Below, in pieces: positions 40,625-49,180 of a stretch of 64,000 nucleotides of DNA. The stretch lies in contig DAICXK010000004.1 in the NCBI GenBank assembly GCA_027312225.1, positions 1-64,000 on the forward strand, written 5' to 3'. How positions within the stretch are numbered: position 1 is the stretch's first letter; every line of letters begins with the position of its first letter. A model generated the notes under the pieces. That model was given only the letters and a program-made list of their open reading frames with translations, was not told the origin of the DNA and did no database searches. This stretch comes from Candidatus Saccharimonadota bacterium. GTDB lineage: Bacteria; Patescibacteriota; Saccharimonadia; Saccharimonadales; Saccharimonadaceae. A program made the position numbers and the translations under genes.

Positions 40625-42160
40625 ATGTCAGTAGCATCATACAAGCAAAAAATCGGTACTCTTATTCAAGATACCCGTCAGGCAAAAAACTTGACGCAGA
40701 CACAACTCGCTGAACTTATCGGCACGAGCCAAAGCGCCATTAACCGTATCGAAAAAGGCGGGCAAAATATCAGCCTTGAGATGGTGGCGCGCATCAGCGA
40801 CGTCCTATCAACCAACATCTTAACCTTGGGCAACTCCAATAAAATTAATTTCCGTGTTAACGGAGGTAAAAAGCTATCTGGTAGCATTGAGGTAAAGACC
40901 AGCAAAAATGCTGCCGTCGGCCTCTTATGCGCATCTCTCCTCAACAAAGGCAAGACGACATTGCGTCACGTTGCGCGTATCGAGGAGGTGAATCGTATCC
41001 TTGAAGTATTCGAGAGTATCGGTGTGAAAACACGCTGGCTCAACAATAATAATGACCTTGAGATTATTCCGCCCAAGCGTCTTGACCTCGAGAACATGGA
41101 CATTGAAGCCGCCAAGCGTACCCGTACGGTGATAATGCTGCTTGGTCCGTTGTTACATCAATACGATGACTTCAAACTGCCCTTTGCTGGCGGTTGCAAT
41201 CTGGGCACACGTACGGTCGAGCCGCATCTTGTTGGCCTGAGTGCCTTTGGTATGCAGGTTGAGGCTCGTGAAGGCACCGACTACTACCATGCAACTGTCG
41301 ACGAGACAGCACCTGAACGCGCCATCCTACTGACCGAGCGCGGCGATACCGTCACCGAGAACGTCATCATGGCAGCCGCATTATATGATGGCACGACCAT
41401 CATCCGAAATGCCAGCCCGAATTATATGGTACAGGACGTCTGTTTCTTCCTAGAAAAATTGGGCGTCAAAGTTGAGGGTATCGGTACGACGACGCTCAAA
41501 ATCACCGGTGTTCGCAGTATTAATCGCGACGTTGAATACCACCCTAGTGAAGATCCGATCGAAGCAATGAGCCTCATTGCAGCCGCAATCGTCACCCACT
41601 CAGAATTGACGATCACCCGCGTACCAATCGAATTTACCGAGATAGAGCTCGCTATCTTGCGCGGCATGGGTCTTGATTACAGCCTGACTGATGAATATAC
41701 GGCACGAAACGGATCGACCCGCCTCGTTGACATTACCATACGCCCATCTCAACTAACGGCGCCAAAGGACAAACTGCACAGTATGCCGTTCCCTGGGGTT
41801 AATATGGATAACTTGCCATTCCTTGGCCTGATTGCCACCGCCGCCAAGGGTCGTACACTAGTCCATGACTGGTCATACGAAAACCGCGCTATTTATTTTA
41901 CAGAGTTAACAAAATTGAATGGCACAATCGAACTGGTCGATCCGCACCGCGTCTATATCACCGGCCCCACCAAATGGAAGGCGGCCGATGTCGTTGCGCC
42001 ACCAGCTCTGCGCCCATCGGTCGTGATTCTGCTCGCCATGTTAGCGGCGCCAGGTAAATCAATTTTGCGTGATGTCTATTCAATTAACCGTGGTTATGAA
42101 GACCTCGCCAACCGTCTCAACAGCATCGGTGCCGAAATCGAGACAGTTCGGGATATCTAA
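40625..42160 (+). CDS. murA: UDP-GlcNAc 1-carboxyvinyltransferase MurA fused to an XRE helix-turn-helix domain
   Basis: 511 aa. Residues 1-72 are a Cro/C1-type HTH (QAKNLTQTQLAELIGTSQSAINRIEKGGQ). Residues about 75-511 are MurA/EPSP-synthase: GGKKLSGSIEVKTSKNAAV, the catalytic cysteine loop AGGCNLGTRTVEPHL, DNLPFLGLIATAAKG and LRPSVVILLAMLAAPG. It makes enolpyruvyl-UDP-GlcNAc, the first step of peptidoglycan synthesis. TATACT is 6 nt before the ATG, so the HTH is part of the protein. The fusion suggests an enzyme that may also act as a regulator. Confidence 0.93.
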   Translation: MSVASYKQKIGTLIQDTRQAKNLTQTQLAELIGTSQSAINRIEKGGQNISLEMVARISDVLSTNILTLGNSNKINFRVNGGKKLSGSIEVKTSKNAAVGLLCASLLNKGKTTLRHVARIEEVNRILEVFESIGVKTRWLNNNNDLEIIPPKRLDLENMDIEAAKRTRTVIMLLGPLLHQYDDFKLPFAGGCNLGTRTVEPHLVGLSAFGMQVEAREGTDYYHATVDETAPERAILLTERGDTVTENVIMAAALYDGTTIIRNASPNYMVQDVCFFLEKLGVKVEGIGTTTLKITGVRSINRDVEYHPSEDPIEAMSLIAAAIVTHSELTITRVPIEFTEIELAILRGMGLDYSLTDEYTARNGSTRLVDITIRPSQLTAPKDKLHSMPFPGVNMDNLPFLGLIATAAKGRTLVHDWSYENRAIYFTELTKLNGTIELVDPHRVYITGPTKWKAADVVAPPALRPSVVILLAMLAAPGKSILRDVYSINRGYEDLANRLNSIGAEIETVRDI

Positions 42161-42543
42161 GCGTAAGGGTTATAACCGCGGCTCGATGGCTCTTTAAAGC
42201 CCGTGCTCGGCTTTTCTGGTGGCATATCGCCCGCATTAAATGCCTGCCGGGATGTCGCACCGCCACCATCACTATCAGAAGGGGCAGTCGAACGCTTTAG
42301 TCGCGATGCCCGCGGACCGGCCTTCTTGGCCTTTAGCACACCAAAGCGCCCACCAATAGCCGAACGCTGATAATCGGCGATGCTACGTGGCTGTTGGGCC
42401 AGGTCGATACGTTGCTGGAAGGATTGGTTGCTTGCAGAACCAATTTGATCGCCGCGTCCAATCCGCGCGTGACCGCTACTATGAAGAATCTCAGCTTTGA
42501 TTTCTGATTCGTCTTTTCCAGAAAATTTACTTATATCTATCAT
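42157..42543 (-). CDS. Conserved hypothetical protein, 128 aa, probably disordered
   Basis: Basic, Ser/Gly/Ala-rich and low in hydrophobic residues, with no domain recognised. It begins MIDISKFSGKDESEIKAEIL, a possible short helix, then becomes low-complexity. TAAAAT lies 7 nt before the ATG. It overlaps the murA stop by 4 nt in convergent orientation. Coding status is supported by codon use and the promoter rather than by homology. Confidence 0.6.
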   Translation of the reverse strand: MIDISKFSGKDESEIKAEILHSSGHARIGRGDQIGSASNQSFQQRIDLAQQPRSIADYQRSAIGGRFGVLKAKKAGPRASRLKRSTAPSDSDGGGATSRQAFNAGDMPPEKPSTGFKEPSSRGYNPYA

Positions 42544-42649
42544 GGTGTGTATTTTATTAGGTTTATAACCTTATAATACCATAAAGCTAGTGTTATTGTC
42601 AATAGTGCCTTTTCATGAGATAATTTGTTTGGTATAATACCTAGTAGTC

Positions 42650-42724
42650 GCGGGTGTCGTATAGTGGCTAATATACCTGCCTTCCAAGCAAGTGACGAGA
42701 GTTCGATTCTCTCCACCCGCACCA
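42650..42724 (+). tRNA. tRNA-Gly (TCC)
   Basis: GCGGGTG acceptor, anticodon loop CTTCCAA, T arm GAGAGTTCGATTCTCTC, A73 and CCA. One C-A mismatch in the anticodon stem. GGTATAAT lies upstream as a -10 element. Confidence 0.93.
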
Positions 42725-42763
42725 AAGAATAAAGACCTCCCTATGAGGTCTTTATTCTTTGGT
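42721..42763 (+). terminator. tRNA-Gly terminator including the ACCA tail
   Basis: ACCAAAGAATAAAGACCTC-CCTAT-GAGGTCTTTATTCTTTGGT, a perfect 19-bp stem whose first four bases are the tRNA end. Confidence 0.85.
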
Positions 42764-42892
42764 ATGTGGCGGGTAATTACGCTTCATCAGCAAACAAAGT
42801 GAGCTAAACGAGAGTTCGGCACAGTGCTTTCACCCCTACCTGCCCTTGCCTATCCCCCTGTTACATAGTACAATTATCCAGTACTAGGTTAT

Positions 42893-42970
42893 GGCGACTG
42901 TAGCTCATTTGGTTAGAGCGTCGGGTTGTGGTTCCGAAGGCAGTGGGTTCAATCCCCATCAGTCGCCCCA
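42893..42970 (+). tRNA. tRNA-His (GTG)
   Basis: Encoded G-1 before GCGACTG, anticodon arm TCGGG-TTGTGGT-TCCGA, T arm GTGGGTTCAATCCCCAT, C73 opposite G-1 and CCA, all diagnostic of tRNA-His. Confidence 0.95.
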
Positions 42971-43010
42971 AAATAAAAAAGAGTGATATATATCACTCTT
43001 TTTTATTTTG
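42969..43010 (+). terminator. tRNA-His terminator starting in the CCA
   Basis: CAAAATAAAAAAGAGTGAT and ATCACTCTTTTTTATTTTG, 19-bp stem; the first two bases are the end of CCA. Confidence 0.85.
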
Positions 43011-43101
43011 ATTATATGTATACTATATAACGTCCGCTCACCAGTACGACACATATATTTCGAGTACACCCCTTATCTACATATAGTACAATGGTGTATA
43101 C

Positions 43102-43178
43102 GCCCCGATAGCTCAGCTGGATAGAGCAGAGGACTTCTAAGCCTAAGGTCGCAGGTTCGAACCCTGCTCGGGGTACCA
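43102..43178 (+). tRNA. tRNA-Arg (TCT) with a weak anticodon stem
   Basis: GCCCCGA acceptor, D arm GCTC/GAGC, anticodon loop CTTCTAA, T arm GCAGGTTCGAACCCTGC, A73 and CCA. The anticodon stem GAGGA/GCCTA has only three Watson-Crick pairs, with mismatches at both ends. No terminator follows; pyrD starts 15 nt downstream and may be co-transcribed. Confidence 0.9.
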
Positions 43179-43193
43179 GGCATTTTATAGATA

Positions 43194-44330
43194 ATGGTTA
43201 CATTTTTTAGTTATACAAGTAAATTTCTCTATAGACATGTTGCAAAACCTGTACTCTTTAGTATGCAACCAGACGGCGTCCACAATGGCATGCTAGCGTT
43301 CAGTAAGGTGGTTCAGAAGCCACGAATTATGCGGAGAATGATCTCTGGAACGTTGGCCTACAAGAACCCCAGCTTCCTCACACAAACTATTCATGGCATT
43401 ACTTTTCATAACCCTATTGGTATATCAGCCGGTTTTGATAAAAATATTGAGATGTTGCCGATGCTACGTTCTATTGGCTGCGGCTTAATGGAGGGTGGTA
43501 CTGTCACTAACATTGCCAGCAAGGGCAATCCGCGCCCATGGTTTCACCGCCTCCCTAGTACACAGGCGCTCGTCGTCCATGCCGGACTACCAAACCATGG
43601 TATTGATACAATCTTAGCGCGTCTTGCGTCAATACCCGCGCACGTACGAGGTGATTTTCCTTTAAATATCTCGACAGCTCCATCAAATGTCGCAAGCATT
43701 GATACAACGAAAAAGATGATTGCCGACTGCGTCGCTGGACTGAAGAAAATTAAGAAATCAGGTGTCGCCAGCATGGTCACTATCAACCTGTCGTGCCCTA
43801 ATACGACAGCAAAAGAGCCGTTCACTAATCCAAAGGAACTAGACCAACTATTAGCGGCCATCGACAAGGTCAAGCTGCCCGTTCCTGTGTTTTTAAAAAT
43901 GCCAAACCAGTTGTCGTGGCGACAGTTTGACGGGCTACTAAAAGTTGCCGTCAAACATGGCATTGCCGGAGTTACGATCGCCAACCTTGTAAAAAATCGA
44001 TCGCTCGTCGATATCAAGGATCCTCTTGCCGACACGACACTTGGCGGCATCAGCGGACGCCCAACCTTTGCACCGAGCAATGAGCTTATCCGAAAAACAT
44101 ATCAAAAATATGGCGACCAGTTAACGATTATTGGCGTTGGTGGTGTATTTTCGGCCGAGGACGCCTACGAAAAGATCAAGAGCGGTGCGCACCTTGTCGA
44201 GCTCATCACGGGCATGATTTTTGAAGGCCCAGGTATCGTCGGACAGATTAACCGCGAGCTTGTCACACTTCTCAAACGAGATGGCTACACCCACATCAGC
44301 CAGGCAGTTGGCGCACATCTGCGTAAATAA
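43194..44330 (+). CDS. pyrD: Dihydroorotate dehydrogenase, class-2-like with cysteine base
   Basis: 378 aa FMN enzyme oxidising dihydroorotate to orotate. The N-terminal helical extension (about 45 residues) and SAGFDKN match membrane-associated, quinone-linked class 2 enzymes. The active-site loop, however, reads NLSCPNT, with the cysteine of class 1 enzymes where class 2 has serine. IIGVGGVFSAEDAYEKIKSGA is the FMN phosphate site. No other pyrimidine gene is adjacent. It starts 15 nt after tRNA-Arg. Confidence 0.85.
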   Translation: MVTFFSYTSKFLYRHVAKPVLFSMQPDGVHNGMLAFSKVVQKPRIMRRMISGTLAYKNPSFLTQTIHGITFHNPIGISAGFDKNIEMLPMLRSIGCGLMEGGTVTNIASKGNPRPWFHRLPSTQALVVHAGLPNHGIDTILARLASIPAHVRGDFPLNISTAPSNVASIDTTKKMIADCVAGLKKIKKSGVASMVTINLSCPNTTAKEPFTNPKELDQLLAAIDKVKLPVPVFLKMPNQLSWRQFDGLLKVAVKHGIAGVTIANLVKNRSLVDIKDPLADTTLGGISGRPTFAPSNELIRKTYQKYGDQLTIIGVGGVFSAEDAYEKIKSGAHLVELITGMIFEGPGIVGQINRELVTLLKRDGYTHISQAVGAHLRK

Positions 44331-44342
44331 TAGTTCCCGGGG

Positions 44343-46775
44343 CTATTCGTCAGGTGTTGGTTCCATCATTTGTCGGGCTGCGTCCTCACCCGCGAATACA
44401 CCCTGAACATCCTCAAGTGAAAGATGGACGGTCTGTCCCGGCATCGCCGAACCTGCCAGCATCAATTTCGCCACAGTATTCTCAACCGCACGCTGTACAA
44501 CACGACGCATCGGACGGGCGCCAAGACGTGGGTCGTATCCCCGATCAACCAAGAACAACTTGGCGTCGTCATCAACCGCAACGACAATCTTTTGCGCTGC
44601 CAGCGTCTTGTTAATGCCCGCCAAGATAAGATCAACGACCTGCAGGAGCTCTTTTTTATTGAGCGGGCGGAAGACAACAATCTCATCAAAACGATTCAGG
44701 AACTCAGGCTTGAAGGCACCGCTACTGATGAGTTCATTCGTGATCTGCTCTTCAAATTGCTCTAACTTGTACCCACGGTCGATATACTCGCGAATCCGAT
44801 CTGCACCGGCATTACTCGTCGCGATCACAATTGTATCCCGAAAACTAATCTCACGGTTCTTCACATCACGCAGAATGCCTTCATCAAGAAGTTGCAGCAG
44901 TGTCGTCAGTACTTGCGGGTGCGCCTTTTCAATTTCATCCAGCAGCACTACACTAAATGGCTGCTTCATTGCCTGGGCGGTCAGGCTGTGCGGATCATCA
45001 GCACCATCGGCAATCAGCCGCGCTACATCATCGGCTCGGACATATTCGTTCAGATCAAGTCGGATCATTTTGCCTTCACCGCCAAAGTAGACGTCAGCCA
45101 GGGCCTTTGACAGTTCTGTCTTACCAACACCCGTCGGACCAAGGAATAAGAAGGTGCCGATCGGTCGATCTTGATTGCGTACACCGGCACGTGCTCGACG
45201 CAAGGCATCACTTACCACACGTACCGCACGGGTCTGATTGACCATACGCTCATGGATGAGATCCTCAAGATTGAGCAGCTTCTCGCGTTCGTCATCCGCG
45301 GTAGCAACACCCACCTTCACACCAATTGTCTCTTCGATTGCACGCTGCACAGACTCTGCAGTCACTAGTTTGCCTTCGGCATATCCCGCCGATGCCTCCA
45401 ATAGCTTGAAGGCACGCCCCGGCATTTCGATATCATGCATGTATCGTTCACTGAGACTGTAGGCCTCTGTCAATGCATGATACGTAAAGATGACGTGGCG
45501 CTGATGCTCGGTTATTAGTAACTTGTCCTGCAAGACTCGCAATGTCTCTTCACGGTTCGCCGGAGGGACATTCACACGATTAAGCGCATTGTAAAGCGTT
45601 GGATTACGCCTGGCAATTTGCAACAGTCGTTGCTCATCCATCGTGAGCACCATGCGTAATCGCCCCGCCTCTAAGATAGGCTGTAGCACATTGGCAAGAT
45701 CAACAGAGCCTATCCCCTCTTCAAAGAATAGCTGCGCATCATCAAGGCAGAGAATGATATTCTTTGCACTATATGCCTCGCTGATAATTCCCATGATCAG
45801 GTTCTCTAGCTCACCACGGCCAGGTGCTGCTGCAATTAACGCAGCCGAATCGAGCACAAACACCTGGCGAAACTTAAGATGTGAAGGAAGGTTAGACGAG
45901 GCGTCAAGCAACCGCTCCGCCAAAGCCGCAACAAGTGTCGATTTGCCGACGCCATTTGCACCCACAAGAACTGCGTTCTGGCGGCCGCCTGTGCCAAACA
46001 TCTCGATCATTTTATCGAGCGCTTGCTGGTGAGCCTCAAGATCAACCTGCAGCAATCCCCCTGCAGCAATCTCCGCGCTAATATTATGTCCATAGCGTTC
46101 AAGCAGCGGAATATATCCAAATGACCAGTCACGCGCAATGCCACCTGTCCGACGAGGCGCTTGATGCTGATGAATGAGTTGCCTCAGATGATCATGCCAC
46201 CTGACCCCGGCCTCTAAATCGACATCCTCCAGCTTCATGTGCGCAAGTAATGTCTGGTAGCCAGGGATGAGGCGTACTAACGCGACAGCCAAAACTGCGC
46301 CCGTAATTGCATGGCTCCCCGTCTTCTCTTTAATGGCGCGTGCCTGCGCCCATACCTCCGCCGATGCGTCAGGATCATCGTGAAGTAGGTTACTGAAAAA
46401 ATTCATCGTAATACCAAACCGCACCGCCATAAACTGTCCGCCCGGTGTTGTTGATGCGGCCTTGGCGATGGCAACGGGTGATGGCTTTTCGGGTAGTAAC
46501 CCTAAGACATCCGAAGCTAACTGATCTGACAAGCTATCGGTCTTACCAAGCGGAATATCCTGCAACTCGCCACGACGCCACTCAAGAATCATCATTGGAA
46601 CCGCGGCAACTCCAATACACAACCATCCGTACGTGCTCCCGATAATAAAGAACGCTACGCCCGCCAGTGCTAATCCAACTGCTGTCACGACCAGCATAAT
46701 ACGCCACGATAGTGTCAGTGCCGCATTGATGCGAGCTTTCTCTGCCCGAGCTGAATGAAAGTTAAAGTCCTGCAT
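44343..46775 (-). CDS. Membrane-anchored ClpC/ClpA-like double AAA+ ATPase
   Basis: 810 aa. Two membrane helices (about 23-66) precede a Clp-N-like helical region (about 90-240), then AAA1 (Walker A GANGVGKST; ILCLDDAQLF), a short middle region, and AAA2 (GPTGVGKTELSKAL; VVLLDEIEKAHPQVL; LGARPMRRVVQ sensor 2). Soluble ClpA/C normally lack N-terminal membrane segments. Its start overlaps the small membrane protein gene upstream by 14 nt. An unfoldase acting at the membrane is inferred; no ClpP is nearby. Confidence 0.9.
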   Translation of the reverse strand: MQDFNFHSARAEKARINAALTLSWRIMLVVTAVGLALAGVAFFIIGSTYGWLCIGVAAVPMMILEWRRGELQDIPLGKTDSLSDQLASDVLGLLPEKPSPVAIAKAASTTPGGQFMAVRFGITMNFFSNLLHDDPDASAEVWAQARAIKEKTGSHAITGAVLAVALVRLIPGYQTLLAHMKLEDVDLEAGVRWHDHLRQLIHQHQAPRRTGGIARDWSFGYIPLLERYGHNISAEIAAGGLLQVDLEAHQQALDKMIEMFGTGGRQNAVLVGANGVGKSTLVAALAERLLDASSNLPSHLKFRQVFVLDSAALIAAAPGRGELENLIMGIISEAYSAKNIILCLDDAQLFFEEGIGSVDLANVLQPILEAGRLRMVLTMDEQRLLQIARRNPTLYNALNRVNVPPANREETLRVLQDKLLITEHQRHVIFTYHALTEAYSLSERYMHDIEMPGRAFKLLEASAGYAEGKLVTAESVQRAIEETIGVKVGVATADDEREKLLNLEDLIHERMVNQTRAVRVVSDALRRARAGVRNQDRPIGTFLFLGPTGVGKTELSKALADVYFGGEGKMIRLDLNEYVRADDVARLIADGADDPHSLTAQAMKQPFSVVLLDEIEKAHPQVLTTLLQLLDEGILRDVKNREISFRDTIVIATSNAGADRIREYIDRGYKLEQFEEQITNELISSGAFKPEFLNRFDEIVVFRPLNKKELLQVVDLILAGINKTLAAQKIVVAVDDDAKLFLVDRGYDPRLGARPMRRVVQRAVENTVAKLMLAGSAMPGQTVHLSLEDVQGVFAGEDAARQMMEPTPDE

Positions 46776-47148
46776 GAGGCACCCATCCTATCGCAAACAT
46801 TACCGCGCCAACAATCGGGAAGAACGGCACAAACAGCCACAGCACAGCCTCGACCAATCCGGCAATCGCCAAGGTCAATATCCATACAGTACCAACTACC
46901 AGCATGATTGACCTAACGATCGCCCCGATACAACGTGACAACAGGCGGTCAAAGAAGGCACGAATTTGCACATCGAGGCTCCCCCGTACCCGTCCAGCAG
47001 AAATCTGTCGAAACGGCGCAAACAACGTCTTGACGAGCAGGTCTAATGAAAAGAAGTCATATGCCTTCGCAAGTCGCTCGCCGATCATGCGGGTTCGCTC
47101 GCGCCAGCCAGCACCATACCACCACCCAAGAAGTCCCACTATAAACAT
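46762..47148 (-). CDS. Small membrane protein coupled to the Clp-like ATPase
   Basis: 128 aa. An N-terminal hydrophobic segment, a basic amphipathic centre (RERTRMIGERLAKAYDFFSLDLLVKTLFAPFRQ), and two membrane helices at about 80-125. TACAAT lies 6 nt before the ATG, overlapping head-to-head with the murT promoter. The 14-nt overlap with the Clp gene suggests a complex of the two proteins. Confidence 0.75.
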   Translation of the reverse strand: MFIVGLLGWWYGAGWRERTRMIGERLAKAYDFFSLDLLVKTLFAPFRQISAGRVRGSLDVQIRAFFDRLLSRCIGAIVRSIMLVVGTVWILTLAIAGLVEAVLWLFVPFFPIVGAVMFAIGWVPHAGL

Positions 47149-47149
47149 A

Positions 47150-47171
47150 TCTATATTGTATACTAGAATTT
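47150..47171. promoter_or_regulatory. Interlocked divergent -10 elements
   Basis: ATTGTATACTAG contains TACAAT (minus strand, 6 nt before 47148) and TATACT (plus strand, 7 nt before 47172), sharing bases. The two promoters cannot be occupied at once. Confidence 0.65.
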
Positions 47172-48452
47172 ATGGTTCGACCATTCTCAATTATCCTTGG
47201 CAAGACAGTCCGTCATATCGCGCGATTACGTGGCGGTAGCGGCTCGGCCCTACCTGGCCTTTTTGTCGAGCGTATTGACCCTCGTTTTACAAAACGAACA
47301 CTTGATACTCTACCGCACGGCGTCGTGCTGGTAAGCGGTACCAACGGTAAGACGACTACCACTAAGATGATTGTTGAGCTACTTGAGGGCCAGGGTCTAC
47401 GGGTATTTACGAATCGCACAGGCAGTAACTTCAGCCGTGGAGTTGCAGCAGCATTGCTGAGCGAGATCAGCCTTAGCGGCAAGCTGGCGGCCGATATCGC
47501 CGTTTTGGAGCTTGATGAGGCTCACGCTGTTCATTTCGTGCGTGCAATCGCGCCTCGCCACACGCTGCTCCTGAACGTCATGCGAGACCAGCTCGATCGT
47601 TTTGGCGAAATCGACACGACAGCAAAACTGCTTACGACTATCGCTGAACATACCACCCATAGCCTGACGCTTAATCGTGAGGATCCTCGTATTGCTGCAA
47701 TCGCAGATCTGATACCCGACACTGTATCTCTGCGCTATTTTGGTCTTGCACCTCAGTTACTGGGCCAGTTCCCGAGTGATGATAATCTTCACGATCAATC
47801 GAGTGTAAAAAGTACACAGTTGCCTGCGGACGTCATATTAGAGTCGTTCCGCGAAACCACCGCTTCGTTTGTCATTGATGAAACTGCCTATCCCACCTCA
47901 CTAAAACTATCTGGTATCTATAACATTTTTAACGCTGCTGCTGCTCTTGCTACTGTGCGAAACATCCTTGGAAATAAAGCCGACACGTCAAAACTTATTG
48001 AGACTCTCAGCACTATCACCCCGGCATTTGGCCGCGGTGAAATCATCGAAGTCAACGGCCAACCCCTCGAGTTGGTGCTTGTCAAAAATCCAAGTGGGTT
48101 CCGACTCGGGCTGTCGTCATTCTCACCCGCTGGGTACGCCACAATGATTGCCATTAATGATAACTATGCCGACGGTCGCGATATGAGTTGGTTATGGGAC
48201 GTCTCTTTCGAGAGCCTCAGGCAAGATGGCGTCGAGATGGTAAGCGGTATCCGTGCCTACGATATGGCACTACGCCTTGATTACGACAATGTGCCCGTCA
48301 GGACGATCATCCCAGATCTTAAACAGTCACTCAAAGACTTTATTACCGCGCACCCCGACCAACCAAAGCGTATATTCTGCACCTACACTGCGATGCTGGC
48401 ACTTCGCCGCGAGATTAACCTAGTTACCCCTGTGAAAGCGATCGACTCATGA
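47172..48452 (+). CDS. murT: Lipid II isoglutaminyl synthase subunit MurT (Mur-ligase-like)
   Basis: 426 aa. The Mur-ligase P-loop VSGTNGKTTTTKMI, LELDEAHAVHFV, LNVMRDQLDRFGEID and a C-terminal DUF1727 part with TYTAMLALRR are visible. With GatD it amidates the alpha-carboxyl of D-Glu in lipid II, a trait of Actinobacteria and Firmicutes. The four-cysteine zinc ribbon found in staphylococcal MurT is missing. TATACT lies 7 nt upstream of the ATG. Overlaps gatD by 4 nt. Confidence 0.93.
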   Translation: MVRPFSIILGKTVRHIARLRGGSGSALPGLFVERIDPRFTKRTLDTLPHGVVLVSGTNGKTTTTKMIVELLEGQGLRVFTNRTGSNFSRGVAAALLSEISLSGKLAADIAVLELDEAHAVHFVRAIAPRHTLLLNVMRDQLDRFGEIDTTAKLLTTIAEHTTHSLTLNREDPRIAAIADLIPDTVSLRYFGLAPQLLGQFPSDDNLHDQSSVKSTQLPADVILESFRETTASFVIDETAYPTSLKLSGIYNIFNAAAALATVRNILGNKADTSKLIETLSTITPAFGRGEIIEVNGQPLELVLVKNPSGFRLGLSSFSPAGYATMIAINDNYADGRDMSWLWDVSFESLRQDGVEMVSGIRAYDMALRLDYDNVPVRTIIPDLKQSLKDFITAHPDQPKRIFCTYTAMLALRREINLVTPVKAIDS

Positions 48453-49180
48453 GCAAACGACCATCCAAGCCAATTCATATCCTGCAACTATATCCGCGCG
48501 ATATGAATATTTACGGTGATACTGGCAATTTACTCGTGCTGCAGCGGCGCCTTGAACGATACGGATACGAGCCTGTCGTACATTCATATAACCCAGGCGA
48601 TGCCTTCCCTGATGATATTGACATAATTCTTGGCGGCGGCGGGCAGGATAGTGGTCAAAATAAAATCCAAGATGACCTCATTGCGATCAGCCCACGACTC
48701 CATGACCTGGCAGACGGCGATACACCAATGCTTGTTATCTGTGGGTTGTATCAGCTATTCGGCCACTTTTTCGAGACTCATGACGGTACCCGTATCAAAG
48801 GAATTGATCTTCTGGATGTTACAACCTACGGCCGGAGCGAACGTCTGATCGGCAATATTCACACCCATAGCCGGCTATTCGGTGATATCGTTGGGTATGA
48901 GAATCATAGCGGACAAACATTCCTCGGTACGAGCGCAACCCCGCTCGCTGAAGTGATATTGGGCGCCGGCAACAACGTGGAGGATACACACGAAGGCGCA
49001 ATGTATCGCCACGTCATTGGCAGCTACCTGCACGGGTCACTGCTACCCAAGAACCCTGCCATCGCCGACTATCTAATTCACCACGCCGTCAAAAAGAAAT
49101 ATGGTGAAGAAATTGAAAAGCAACTCAACGACTCGCTCGCCGATCAAGCACGAGCTGTCGCAATAAAACGACCTCGTTAA
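48449..49180 (+). CDS. gatD: Lipid II isoglutaminyl synthase glutaminase subunit GatD
   Basis: 243 aa class I glutamine amidotransferase that supplies ammonia to MurT. It starts with HILQLYPRDMNIYGDTGN, characteristic of GatD/CobQ-like proteins. The nucleophile lies in VICGLYQLFG and the histidine in HVIGSYLHGSLL. ATGA overlap with murT shows stoichiometric co-translation. Confidence 0.95.
   Translation: MSKRPSKPIHILQLYPRDMNIYGDTGNLLVLQRRLERYGYEPVVHSYNPGDAFPDDIDIILGGGGQDSGQNKIQDDLIAISPRLHDLADGDTPMLVICGLYQLFGHFFETHDGTRIKGIDLLDVTTYGRSERLIGNIHTHSRLFGDIVGYENHSGQTFLGTSATPLAEVILGAGNNVEDTHEGAMYRHVIGSYLHGSLLPKNPAIADYLIHHAVKKKYGEEIEKQLNDSLADQARAVAIKRPR

Noticed and set aside
42540-42725. 61-aa minus-strand ORF
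   Set aside because: It is the antisense of tRNA-Gly, a common source of false ORFs.
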